Below are positions 24,407 through 36,886 of a stretch of 64,000 nt of DNA, in pieces. The notes under the pieces were generated by a model. That model saw only the letters and a program-made list of their open reading frames with translations. It was not told where the DNA came from and did no database searches. This DNA comes from Pterois miles (lineage: Eukaryota > Chordata > Actinopteri > Perciformes > Scorpaenidae). Within the stretch, counting starts at the first letter, position 1. Each line of letters begins with the position of its first letter. The stretch is taken from contig CAMQGK010000650.1 of assembly GCA_947000775.1 (NCBI GenBank), forward strand, positions 62,001 through 126,000. Direction: 5' to 3'. The position numbers and the translations under genes are program-made.

Positions 24407-26130
24407 AGAAGCCGTGGGCCTCATCAACTCATCATATTTAGTCATGGTGGACTATAGCGCTTTTTAAACTTGACAACATAAACTTTCCAAATGGGCCCCT
24501 TTATATTTCCTGTACAATGATTGTTAATGCAGCTGACAGGAAGTAAACCTGCACCAAAGCTGTTGCCCTGGCAACAGAATGGCAATGGCAAGTTCTGTAG
24601 CAATGAAGCAATGAATTGTCTTTTTTTAATCTTCTTTTTTTATCATCATCATCATCATCATTATTATTATTATTATTATTGTTATGTTTTACATTATATT
24701 TTGTATTTTTGGGTTCAGACTGTTCATTTAAACTGGAAATGTGTCCTATCTTATTGCATGTATTTCTTCTCAGACATTTCCTGTAAAATAGTTATTATGA
24801 GCCACTAGATGGCAGAATGTCAATGGGTAAATTCAAAATATTGTTTTTATCTTATTTTTTGATTTTTTTTTTCTCCTGATAATATTTGAATATGTTGCCA
24901 ACAGCAGCCTTTGTCTAGCTAGTGAATATATTAATAAATAATCGATAAATGATAATAATGATAACAATAATAATAAATGAATGTGGCAAACTGATATTTT
25001 TTTTAGTAGTGCTTGGAGTGACATATTATTGCTTTTATCAACTGCTTGCTTATTGTTAGAGGTTATATTAAAATCTTAACGTGAAAATACCGTTTTTGCT
25101 GTAAAGTCTGCAATACCTTAAATAATAATAATATTAATAACTTTATTTATAAAGCACTTTTCAAAAATAAGTCACAAAGTGCTTTACAAAGACACAAAAA
25201 TCAAGAGAAATTAACAGGTAGCAATAAATAAAAATAGAGTTGATACAGTAAAGATGACAAGCACGGTATGAAAAACACAGCAACAGCAAGTAGAATAATA
25301 GCAGAAGAATAATCAATTAAGAAAGCAATTCTGAAAAAGTGTGTAATTGTTTGTATGTTATTGATATCCTGTCATAATATCAGAAATTAATTTAGCATTT
25401 CATCATAGCCTACACATCAAAAATAAAACAAATAAAAGCAAATGCAATTTAGTGTGCAAACTGTAGACAGTTGTCTTTATTCTTTTGCACACACGTGCAA
25501 AAACACGAGCACCTTGCTTGAATGGATGAGAAATCTGTTGCAAACAACAAATTAGTTTTATTACGTTAAAATGTTCGTTAATGCAGTAGCTGACAGGAAG
25601 TAAACTTGGACCAAACTGTATTATGTGTTATTATATTTTGTTTTTCATCTTTTTTGGTTGGAGCTATTCCTTTAAACTGGAAATATGTATTTTATGTATT
25701 TCGTCTCTCCTGTAAAATACCTATTAAGAACCACTAGATGGCAGAATGTGGCTTCTGTTGATGGCTAAATTCAAACTCTTGTCTTTTCCTCTATTTTGTA
25801 TTTCAACTCCTGATAATATTTGAATATATTGCCATTAGCAGCATTTATATAGGAAATAAGTAAAGGTTGGTATTTTTTACAATGAATTATTAATGGGAGT
25901 GACATGTTATCATGCTTTTATCAACTGTTTGCTTATTGTTAGAGATTATATTTAGATCTTGAGATACTGAGATGCAGTTTTTGCTGTACGGTCTGCAATA
26001 TCTTCAGTGCTAGTATGTTTTTTATATCACTGTTTAATTTTGAAAATGGGATTAATACACATAAAAAATAGGATAAACAAGAACAGAAGTAGTCCAAATC
26101 ATGTGAATATTTCTATTATTTTGCGGTTAC
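24407..26130 (+). repeat. 3' flank of the tmigd2-like gene with an old ~0.5 kb direct duplication
   Basis: Sequence from about 24529 to 25110 recurs, diverged, at about 25575-26010. Shared segments include CTGACAGGAAGTAAAC, TTTAAACTGGAAAT, CCACTAGATGGCAGAATG and CCTGATAATATTTGAATAT in the same order. (ATC)n and (ATT)n microsatellites lie at 24643-24682. An element typical of fish (TTTATTTATAAAGCAC) sits between the copies at 25140-25200. The first copy is probably in the 3' UTR. Confidence 0.65.
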
Positions 26131-26136
26131 AACTGA

Positions 26137-26324
26137 TTGGCTGGCTCTTTGAGGGAAAGGTACAATCAAAAGTCACATGACGAGGCGCTGCCTACCGCGG
26201 AGAGTCGCTCCCTGCACGAGTTAGATGTGGACTGGACGTTACAGGTGGAGCGTCGAGCCGGATCCAAGACCAGAAAAACAGTCTCAACGGTTTCCGATGT
26301 GGATCCTTTCTCGGCTCTTACATG
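26137..26324 (+). promoter_or_regulatory. Probable untranslated first exon and promoter of the semaphorin gene
   Basis: A relatively GC-rich stretch ends in a strong donor (CATG|GTGAGT) at 26324/26325. The next plausible plus-strand acceptor feeding the semaphorin start exon is TTCCTAG at 36503. The assignment is an inference from splice signals and base composition. An ATG at 26322-26324 would lie immediately before the donor. Confidence 0.35.
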
Positions 26325-29300
26325 GTGAGTCTGATGCGGACTGGGAGCCGCTGCTGTGACTTAGTGACTTGTGGGCTTATTTCCCCACGGGCTTGTTATT
26401 TTTCAACGGGCTGTCTGCGGGAATTGGATTGTCACCCTGTGTGGTTGAGAGGTGCAAACTTGCCAGTCTTATCTAAGATTATAGGATAAATCTAATAATA
26501 GCAGCCGAAAGCTAGACTAAGCAGTAGTAGGATATGCGTTTAGGCTGCAGATACTTCCCACCGCGGACGGACAGCGACAGGGAGACAAACTTGTGGCTGG
26601 TAAAGTGTCAAAGCAGCGGGTATGTTGTTAAATCCTGCCGGGTGGAAATGCTTTGGAAACCGCAAACCAAGCTGAAGCTTAAGTACACAGATTTTCTCCA
26701 TTTAAAAACAACACCTCTCTTCGTAAATCCACAAACAGCTTAAATAAACGGTGCAGTTTTTGATGTTTACAGTAACTCACCAACAGATCATCTAAATGTG
26801 GCCGCATGTGTTTGCAATCTATCAGAGGGAATTAAGCTGGATGTTATAGGGGTTATTTAAGGGTGTGCAGTTTTTATGGATGGTGAGAATTATAGCATAT
26901 GATATGTCTGGCAGAGTGACAGCAGAGGATATATACTAAATGCTGTCAGTGCACTTACTTGCTCAGGGGATTGCTCAATCTTTTAGCTGTCAGACTGCGG
27001 CTCAGCGGGGTCACTTGGTGTCGAGGCAGGTCTGCATCACAAACAACGCTGGAAGTCGGTGGTCTGAGCTGGAAATGATGCACGTCTCCTTTGTGTTTAC
27101 TGTTGAACCGGTGGACTCCTGCGCTGTGGTGGTTAGAGAGAAAAGACGATATTTTGAGGGGGAAACAGCACCTCCGTGTTCAATCTACCGCCCGCTCCAG
27201 CAGCTCCTTCACGCAGAAACGTACACAAAACGGAAGCTAGCATAGTTTGTAACTTTAAGCTAGCAGCGTTCACTCTTAAAACAACTACTTTTAAGAGCCA
27301 GTTAGTTGAAATCAATACATTGACACATTTGGATAATAAATTGGTAAAAAGAAGCGGTACCCACCTTACAGAAGGTATTTTTAAAGTTGTGAAAGTCAGT
27401 TGTTCGTGCCATTGCAGCATTAACGTCCAGCAGCAAAGCCGCCATTTTGGAATGAAAGCGACTACCGGGCCGCTACAACGTCCGCTTATGAAGTGCCCTA
27501 CAAAAGTAAAACAACATTATTTCTGTTAAGTTGTCATATTCTACCGAAATGGTCTGTGTCGACCAATAAAATAGTATAAATACGATAAGTGTTTTCAGTC
27601 CAAAATGGCGGCAAGACAAAAAGGTGTTGCGTCTCTTTGGCTCTACACCGTCTTTGTCCTCTCCCATAGAATTCAAGCTTTGGCACAAACCATGTCAACA
27701 TGGCGGTTTTACGGACATCGCCGAGAGATATTTAAAAGGAAATAATGGCAGATTTCTGGAATAATTGTTTTGAAATGTCAAACAGAAGGAGACAGAAAGG
27801 ACTACAATATGAGAGCTACATTCACAGTAATTTGTCTCACCTGTCCTAACACAATGCTAATGCTAATGCTAAGTTCGTGTTTAGTTGTGACTCCCTGTAG
27901 CTTCCATTATATAAAACATTAGTTTAAAGCTCGCAAGGACTATTACTTGCACATTGTGGACTTACACACACAATGTCACAAATGAATAACAATTCATCTT
28001 TAACTGTCTTTTTTAGCTGACGAGCTAAGCTAGCTGACATGATGAGTATCACAGTACGAGTCACACTCATACGATTTTGTCGAGTTTCTCCACAATGAGT
28101 CAAAAGCATCACTTTAAATCTTGTGTTTACCAGATATCTGCGTGTAAAAAAAATTGTGGAAATAAGTAATTTAGCATTTTAAAAATCATTAAAAAATGAC
28201 TAAAGAAATCTTCGTCAACTAAGCAAAACAATAGATTAGTTGACTAATCGACTAACATTGGGCAGCCTTAATTGAATACAACTCATCTGAATACACGTCA
28301 TTGTACTGAGTAGAGCTGAAATGATTTGCCAATAAATTATTACTGGTTCAAGCACAAATAGCAGACATTTCTCTGTTGCTTTTCTCTGTTTATATCAAGT
28401 GAGGCAATATATCGATATTATATCGGTATTGTGATATGACACTGTTGTAATATGGCATAAAGTGATGTCTTTTCCTGGTTTTAAGGCTGCATTAAAGTAA
28501 AGTGGTGTCATCACTGTTTATCAAAAATCTCATTGTGTAAATATTTTGTGAAAGAACCAACAGTCAATCCTGTATTACTGAAGTAAAAATATTGTGATAT
28601 TAGCTTTTTCTCCATATCGCCCAGCCCTTATCTGAAGACATCACCTTGGTCACTATTTTCTGACACTTCATAGAAAGAAACTTATGAAAAAATGAAAATA
28701 TAATGAAGTGATAGTTAGTTGTAGCCCTGTTACTGAGAACAGCGTCATTAAATCAGTTCCTTGGTTTTGATGTCGAATCCAAAGTGAGGTGCTGCTCACC
28801 ACATTTTGTTTTCTTGGGTGATCCCGTCTGTCAGTGAACTTGTCACACAACACAGGCAGAGCCGGCCGAGATGTTCAGGTGTTCACATTTTCGTTTTGTG
28901 GCCCAGCAGCTCCTGCTCAGACTAGTCTGTGTGTGCGTTTCTCTTTGTGTACGTGCACCCGTTCAAGCGTGCACTCACACTCAAACCAGACTTGTCTCAT
29001 CAATGACGAGTAATTTGTCAGAGCAGAGACAACGACCTAATCTAACAGGTTGCTGTATTTTTATTTTGTTGTTGTCTTAGTTTAATGATGCGTGTGGTAA
29101 CTTGAAAACTCCACACATGCAGCGTGTTTTCGGCTAATTACAGCTCTTCTACACATCACAACAAAAGGTGGCGAGCAGCCGTCATTATGACAGAATAGAG
29201 CCATCTGAACTTGCAAAAATATAACCCGTTGCTGAACTGGGGCGTGTTTTCCAGTGAATATTTCACAACAGGGTTTGTGACACAAGGAGTGTCAAAGGTG

Positions 29301-30034
29301 AGCAGCCTCCCACAACCGGTTTCCTGTTTAGGCCCCTGTGATGGAATACTCTATCACCAGCCAGCGGACCACTCAGCATACTGTACGTCTGACTGACAAA
29401 AACAGGCACACTGGCAGTGACTCAACCAGAATGAAGCCAGTAGACCAGTTAGTCAGCCGCTCAGGTAAATCAGTTACAGCCGGAGGAGGCCTCGCCCATA
29501 TACAGCACGGCGTAGTGCGGTCACGAGCCCACGCAGTCACACGGCTTACTCCAGCTGTTTGACTGTTCACACGGCTTTTTGGATTTGGATTTGTTATGAC
29601 TCACAGTGATGACAGCAGCGCGCCTGTCTGTGCACGCTTCAGACGCTGCTGTTTGAAGGGTTTAACTTTGTACGCAGCACGAGAATCCATCGTAGAGTTT
29701 TGTAGACATGATGGAGGCTCCTGAGTGGGCTATAAATATCCTCGCGCTTCAAGTGGTTGGAGTGTCTGGAGATACTGCTGGAGGGCTTCTCCAACGTATT
29801 GTACTAGTTCATGTTCAGCCTTTGAACCTGCAGTTGATGAGTAAAAACCTACCAGCAGCCTCAGTGATAACCTTTTAAGGTTTTTTGCTTGGCGTGTAGG
29901 TGCAAGTGGGAGATACACTTTCATATTTACAAGAAAACTGAACTGCTGTAGACACATTCATGCTGTTTGCTCTGGTTTTATAGAAGCTCACCTTCCCTGG
30001 CTGTGCCTTTGTGTTCTTTCATATACAGGTACTA

Positions 30035-30560
30035 GGCCTGTCAGCTGATTAAAGTATTTCATCATAATAAATCACACATTTTATATCTGTTCAAAATGTA
30101 CCTTAAAGGGAGGTTTATCAAGTATTGAATACTCTTATCAACATGGGAGTGAATTTACTTTATGTAAATGTATGTATATATTTTTATTGGAAATCAATTA
30201 ACAACACAAAACAATGACAAATATTGTCCAGAAACCCTCTCAGGTACTGACTTTAGCATAAAAAATATGCTCAAATCATAACATAGTAAACTGCAGCCCA
30301 ACAGGCAACAACAGCTGTCAGTGTGTCAGAGTGCTGACTTGACTATGACTTGATCCAAACTGCATGTGATTACCATAAAGTGTCTGTAAAAGGGAGACTC
30401 ATGGGTACCCAGAGAACCCATTTTCATTCACATATCTGGAGGTCAGAGGTCAAGGGACCCCTTTGAAAGTGGCTGTGCCAGTCCTTGCCAAAATTTAGCA
30501 TACTGTATGTTTAGAGCGTTATTTACCACCACTTGTACCAATAAAGTTAACATAAAGTCA
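30035..30560. mobile_element. MITE of the TAGGGCTGTCAA family in semaphorin intron 1
   Basis: It begins TAGGCCTGTCAGCTGATTAA and includes the family landmarks AATATTGTCCAGAAACCCTC, CAGAGGTCAAGGGACCCCTT and CATATCTGGAGGTCA. The right end is worn. Confidence 0.5.
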
Positions 30561-30799
30561 AATATGTCCTTGTTATCAGCCCTAACATTTACTGTATTAT
30601 TTCTTTCATTAATGATGCCATTCATAACTAGGATGGCACTCGGAGAGCACAGATCTCTGCCAAGGTGCCCTTTCATCCATGTGTGTTTTTGTTTATGTTG
30701 AGATCAGCTGTACATAGCAGAGCATCATAAAACACTTTATTCAAACTGCTGCTCGCAGTAGGAAGGAGGCTGGGTCACACGTCATCAGCTAAATGCTGC

Positions 30800-31025
30800 A
30801 TGTGTTATATTCAGTGGTCTTCATGTTATGGCTGATTGGAATCCTTTAAAAAAATTCTGATCCGGATCGCCACTAAAAAAAAAAATGGATTGTTTATTGT
30901 GCTACACCCCACCCCTCCAAAATATGTCATTCAAATGCATTGCGAACCTTTGGAGTAATCCTGCTACCAGACAGACAGACAAACCATCCAACGGCTGTGA
31001 AAACATAACCTCCTTCAGGCCATAG
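30800..31025. mobile_element. RTE-like LINE 3' fragment
   Basis: GATCCGGATCGCCACTAAAA and CTACCAGACAGACAGACAAAC near ACATAACCTCCTTC are landmarks of a LINE tail that is common in fish. No coding frame. Confidence 0.4.
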
Positions 31026-31612
31026 TGGAAGTAATTATTCCACTTCTTTTATAATGTGTGTGTGTCTCAGGGTAATAATGAATTAGCTGTACAGGTTTTG
31101 CTGGCTGTACAGGAATCAATATAACAAAAGACATAACTGGATTTCACTCCAGTCTTTCACAACATACTGAACCCTTTTTGCCTCAGTGGAGAGCACGCCT
31201 ACATTAATGGTGTTTTATTATTATTTTGGTTGCTAACACTGAAAGAGAGAACAGAGACGTTACCATAAACTTCAACGGTTAATAACTCACTCGTGTAAAA
31301 ATATAAGAAGCTGTTATACGCCACCTGCCTTTATTAATGACTACTTGTATGAATAATTATAGGTGTGTGATTAATAAGACACTTTATAACGTGTCATCAA
31401 GTCTGCAGCTATTAGTGCTGGTGAGCCATTAACAGATGGCCTTTGGCAGCGATGTGGTGCAGCTTTCTTCCACCAGGTACGGGGGTCAAACAGTCCATGG
31501 GAGGATCCATCCTGAGCAATTCAATAGAACAAAAGAAGCAGCAAAGGTGACGAACATGCAGATAATAATGTGGGATCATAATCTTACAACCCTAAAGTTA
31601 CTTTTATCCATT

Positions 31613-32665
31613 TAGAGCTGCAACGATTGATCAATCAGTTGACAGCTATTAAAGCGATCGATTTTGATATTCGATTAAGCGGTTTGAGTCATTTTTTTTT
31701 AAAGAAAAAGTCAAAATTCTCTGATTCCAGCTTCTTAGATGTGACTATTTATTTTTATACTTTATTTAGTCATCTTTGGCTTTGGGAAACTCTGATTGAC
31801 ATTTTTTACCGTTTTCTGGCAGTTTATAGACAAAACAAGTAAACAATCAAGGAAATAATCAACAGATTAATCAACACTGAAAATAATTGTCCGTCGAAGC
31901 CCTCATCTCAACATCTTTTAAGTAATTTAAAATGTTGATTAAAACATAACGCTGACATGTTATCACCTTGAACTAATACATGTATTATGGTGAATATTTT
32001 CGTAACATATTATTAACACATCCAGCAGCGGACGCTGAACAACATGACTATTCATTTGGAGTTGTGTGTTTGGCCACCAGACAAACAGAAGTCAAATATT
32101 TACTCTACTTTCGGTCCGTTCAGGTCAACTCCAGGGGAACAAATCTCTCTTTATCTGCTGAACGCTGTTTCACACCAAGCACAGCTTTTCAATGACCGTT
32201 TGTTTTCAGGGTGACAGACTGTTGGACAAATGGGCTTTTTTTCAGTCCAGTAGGACATTTTTTCAGTGTTTCAGAGTAACAAGGGGACGTCCTCCTCCCA
32301 ACACCCAATAATGTACGACAAACACAATTACCTCAACAACCAAATAAAGGACAAGAGATTGAGATCACCCAGCAGCTGGGATACGATGACGATGGTAATG
32401 TATCTTTTATGCTGGTCAACGTCAGTGTTTCCCAAAGCCCAAGATGACGTCCACAAACGTCTTTTTTTGTCCACAACTCAAAGATATTCTGAATTAGTCA
32501 GAGAGGAGTAAAGAAACCACAAAATATTCACATTTAAAAAGCTGAAATCAGAGAATTTTGACTGTTTTTTTCTTAAGAAAATAATGAATGAATCGATTAT
32601 CAAAATACTAGGTGATTAATTTAACAGTTGACAACTTTCAATTAATGAATTCATTGCAGCTCTAT
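31613..32665. mobile_element. Two half-copies of a GGGCTGCAAC MITE around unique DNA
   Basis: 31613-31905 begins TAGAGCTGCAACGATTGATC and ends ATAATTGTCCGTCGAAGCCC. 32425-32665 carries TCCCAAAGCCCAAGATGACG and TCAGAGAATTTTGACTGT and ends GCAGCTCTA. The intervening segment (31906-32424) shows no recognisable feature. Confidence 0.5.
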
Positions 32666-32734
32666 ACCATTCATCTGTCAATAAAAGGCAAAAATGCACC
32701 TAAAAAATCTTTAAAATAAAAATACATATATTAG

Positions 32735-34185
32735 GGTTGTCAAACACGATCATTATGCATTTACGCAAATTTAGGTTGGCTGATTTTTAGGTTGTAGGGG
32801 GCTCAGTTTTAAAGACAGAGTGAAGATACTGATATCAGATGAAACCAGAAAACCTGAGGAATCCATTGGTACCAACCATGTCATACTAGCTTGTTGCCAA
32901 GGAAGCTAAATAATGCTCAAAGCTAGATTTTGGTGACGTAAATCTGGCATGGCCATTTTCTAAGGGGTCCCTTGACCTTTGACCTCAAGATATGTGAATG
33001 AAAATAGGTTCTATGGGTACCCACGAGCCTCCCCTTTACAGACATGCCCACTTTGCTGATGTAAGCAGTGGAGTTGGTGACAGTAGGTGAATTCTTGTTC
33101 CTCCTTTTTCCTTTTCCAAGGTCTCTTTTAGCATGTGGATCTGGGAGGGAGGATGGTACCATCAGCTGCAGGGAGACACACAGTTTCTGTTTTAAATTAT
33201 CAGTGTAAATGAAGCCGGATGTTAACTACAACTAAACAGCAGTCGCCTTAAAGGAACACTGTAGAACATTTCAGGGGATCTATTAGCAGAATTGGAATAT
33301 AATTTTCATATGTTTTCATTAATGTACAGTCGCCTGAAATGAAGAATCATTGTGTTTTCATTAGCTTAAAATGAGCCGTTTATATCTACCTATCTATACG
33401 CAGTGGGTCCTCTTCAGAGTCCACCATGTTGCTCTGCCATGTTTCTACAGTAGCCCAGAATGGACAGACCAAACACTGGCTCCAGTGAGCCTTTCACGTT
33501 TTTACGAAAATAACGCAAAACACAAATTTGTTTAAACAACATTCATTTCTTTAATGCATTAATGCAACTTGTGATTTTTTTTTTTTGGTTGTAGTGGGTT
33601 CAAAGCTTGAGTGAAGATACTGGTATCAAATGAAACTAGAAATCATAAAGAATCCATAGGTGCCAACCATATCATACTAGCTTGTCGCTTTGGAGGCTAA
33701 ATAACACTCCAAACTTTTGGTGAGGAAAAACTGTCATGGCCATTTTCAAAGGCGTCTCTTGACCTCTGACCTCCAGGTATGTGAATGTAAATGGGTTCTC
33801 TGGGTCTCCCCTTTACAGACATGTCCACTTTATGATAATCACATGCAGTTTGGATCAAGTCATAGTCAAGTCGGCACACTGACACACTCAAAAACTTTTA
33901 TTTTTGAGTGTTTTTGTATAATACAGTATATTATAATATAATATTATAGTATAATAATATAGTATGTTCTTATGCTTAATGCAGTTCCTGCGAGTTTCTG
34001 TACTCTATTTGTCATTGTTTTGTGTTGCTAATTGATTTACAATAATAAATATATATACACACATTTGCATAAAGCAGCATAACTGTCCACTCCCAAGTTG
34101 ATAAGAGTATTAAATACTTGACAAATCATCCTATGTGTGATTAATTTGCGATTAATCAAGATTAAATATTTTAATTGATTGACAG
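32735..34185. mobile_element. Paired MITEs of the TAGGGCTGTCAA family
   Basis: One partial copy begins TAGGGTTGTCAAACACGATC at 32735 and runs to about 33065. A second, about 33500-34185, ends TTGATTGACAGCTCTA. Both contain the CATGGCCATTTTC and CTTTACAGACATG blocks, and the second also retains GTCATTGTTTTGTG. Confidence 0.55.
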
Positions 34186-34186
34186 C

Positions 34187-34192
<6 letters not shown>

Positions 34193-34216
<24 letters not shown>
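34193..34216. repeat. (TA)n microsatellite
   Basis: Twelve or so TA dinucleotides directly after the end of the MITE. Confidence 0.85.
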
Positions 34217-34217
<1 letters not shown>

Positions 34218-34395
34218 AAGATAATATGTCAGTGTTACTTAAGTCAACATTTTGAATTACTTGAAAGATGTTGAGATCTTTTAATGTTAGAAATCTTAAC
34301 ATCACAGACCAAATTTAAGGGTCCTGTGTCATAAGAAAAGCAGCTTTGTGCAACTGGTGACTAGTAAACCTCAGCTGTGCGTCCTTCCCACCTCC

Positions 34396-34398
<3 letters not shown>

Positions 34399-34471
<73 letters not shown>
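34399..34471. repeat. (AC)n microsatellite
   Basis: About 36 uninterrupted AC dinucleotides in semaphorin intron 1. Open frames crossing it on both strands are artefacts. Confidence 0.97.
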
Positions 34472-34472
<1 letters not shown>

Positions 34473-35774
34473 CCCATGCACATGTCAGTGTGTGACCGTG
34501 GATAAACAAAGGCACAACTGCTGCACGCTCTTCTATTGTTACAGCCATACCTGCCTGTCTGCACTGTTTGGAAGTATCTGTCAAACGCTGTGAAAAACAA
34601 CCTGCAGTCATTTCATTCAGCTGCAGCGCTCAACCTACACCGCCACCCCCCACCCCCTCACAGCCTGAGGGGAAAAGACATGCAAGACATCAGCGCTCTG
34701 ACAACAGAGGAGCCGTCCTATACATGCAGCAGCTCGTCCCGCCGTGTCAAGTAACAACAAGGCGGGAGCATGGCAGTTTGTTGCAAAACGCACTTTCAAA
34801 AACTGAGGTTGTTCAGAGGCACAAGGGAGCGAGCGCCTGGCTGTCTCTCGAGGAAATCTGGATGCTGTCACTTTGGTTTCTGTCAACAGGCGAGGACTCT
34901 GTGGTGTGCGTCTCAAAGGATGCATCTCTGTGAAATCTGCTGTACTTTTCCACTAAAAATCTACTTGCAAAGCAGCTGTGTGGTGCGACTGCCTTTTTTT
35001 TGAGCACTGTGCACCATAAAGATAAGAGTTTACCTTGCGAGTCTGCTCTTAAAGTATGCTTTGTGTGTTATTCTGAGGAAAAAGTGCCTTGATGAATTTT
35101 GGATGAGGCTGCGCTGCTCAGTTAGTCAAAACAGAAAGAAACTCGACCAAAAGAAGCGGTAGGTCTCAATTCAGCGTGAATCCCAGGGTAGGGATGGAGC
35201 GCTAAAGTGGTGTATTATTATGATCTGCATGCATGCCCAAACCTGAGCTGATCCCCCTCTGCGTGGTGAACCCCGCTGAGCCCAGAGGAAGCAGCTTCTT
35301 ATCAGGGAGGAGGACAGGAAGACAGAGAGTGGAGGAGGAAGAGAGAGTGGGGGTCTGTGGGCACCGTGGCAGAGTTTCACTTGACATCAGTTTCCTTTGT
35401 CAAGTTTACAGATCAGACTTTTCATTGTTATGACTGTTAGGCTTCTCTGACGTAACAACGAGGTTATATTTGTTGCTGTTTTGCATATCGCATGTCTTTT
35501 GGAAGAAATATGCTAGACCACAAATTTCTAACAGAAAGCCTCTCTTGCAAAATTGGATGAACTTGGGAGTTTGGAAGGCAGGAAGTGCAGGAATGAGTCC
35601 TAAAACCCAGAAATGAGTCTGCACTTTAGCATTTCCAGTTCTCCCCCAATGGATATCAATCGGTTTTTAGTTAGATGCCTGAAATATGGTCTGTGGTTAA
35701 TACAAGCTTGAAAGCAAAAAGGTTGGCTATTCCTAGTTATTCTTAATGCTTTTTATCTGTGCAAAATCAGACGA

Positions 35775-36030
35775 TGGCATGCAGGTTCACCCGAAACTCC
35801 TTCAACTCAGACTCCAGCGGGGCCTCTGCCACCTTCGACTTATAGTCAAAACTGTTGCGGGAGGTTGAGTGCAGCATAAGCTTCACCCCTCTGCTCCACC
35901 GGCCCCGACTGTGAGCCAACACCAACACCATGCTGCTGGAGGTCCAGGCCATACTACTGGGCCCGCTGGAGGGAAGGAAGGCATGGAAGAACCAGGACTG
36001 AGCGCTGCAGAGTGTCAGACCCTGCTGCAG
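35775..36030 (-). other. Unidentified exon-like open frame, minus strand
   Basis: A TTTTACTGCAG acceptor-like site near 36033 precedes about 85 open codons (from GLTLCSAQSWFFHAFLPSS to ELKEFRVNLHAIV, then TGA near 35775). The composition looks coding and unlike the surrounding AT-rich intron. I cannot identify a family. It could be a terminal exon of an unknown gene, a retrocopy fragment or chance. Confidence 0.25.
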
Positions 36031-36886
36031 TAAAATGAGGGTTTTTTTTAAAGGCAATCAGAAGCACTTTTGTCCTCAGGGGCCGCCAAAATCAACACTA
36101 AATTTATGTTCCTCATAGTAGTTTTAATGAAAGTGCAATGCTAAATTTCTGGAGTGCCCCTTGAAGAGGCAGGATGTTGTCATGTTCACAGCTTTCTGGT
36201 AAAAGATCTCAATGATCATCTGATCGTCTTTCTTTCATTTTTGTAAATTTAGTGCATAGCTTTTCTGTTTGATAATTATATAAGGCAAATAACTGTTGGC
36301 TGACACCATCATATTCACATTACAATTATTGAAAATATGGGACAAATCTTAATGTAGCTCTATTTAATATAGAAATAACTGCAACAGGGGGATTTATTAA
36401 GACTTAAAAGCCTGGAATTATTTTCAGTCTTGCCATTAAAGTCTTTCTATATCATTGGTCTCTTTAATAATTTAATGCATACATGTTTTCATATCTTTCC
36501 TAGAGGTGGGTACCATTAAGATGATCTCCTCCAGCATCCCTCACCAGTAACTGGGCAGCATGGATTCTGCTCCTCCTTCCAGAGAGGACACCAGTAGCTC
36601 ATTAGCGCTGCGCTGGAGGCTAACGCCAACATAGATAATTACTGACTTCACACTGAACCAAAGCGGGCTGAGCTGCATCCTACAGGCCTGGTTAAACACA
36701 CTCATGAGCTGCCCTCAGAGGATGACTTGTGCCAGAGCGGCACATGTGCCGGACATTGACATCACCGCGGTGTAAGGACAATCTGGACTTGGACTTTGGA
36801 CCATGTTCTGTCTCTGATCGGGTGCTTTGGCGGTAGAGCTGGACTGTGCAGCTCTTCCACGCGTAGACAAACCTGGACTCTGAGCC

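Larger units (their letters stand above)
26325..36503 (+). other. Long first intron of the semaphorin gene, transposon-rich
   Basis: About 10 kb without a supported coding exon on the plus strand. It contains a cluster of YY1-like motifs (27438-27706), several MITE copies (about 30035-30560, 31613-31905, 32425-32665, 32735-34185), an RTE-like LINE tail (30800-31025), a (TA)n run (34193-34216), a long (AC)n microsatellite (34399-34471), and an unidentified exon-like minus-strand frame (35775-36030). Confidence 0.45.

Noticed and set aside
26137..26328. 63-residue frame at the start of the semaphorin region
   Set aside because: No similarity recognised, and it runs over a strong donor; more likely untranslated first exon sequence.
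34315..34611. Frames with long Cys-Val or Thr-His runs
   Set aside because: They are produced by the (AC)n microsatellite at 34399-34471.
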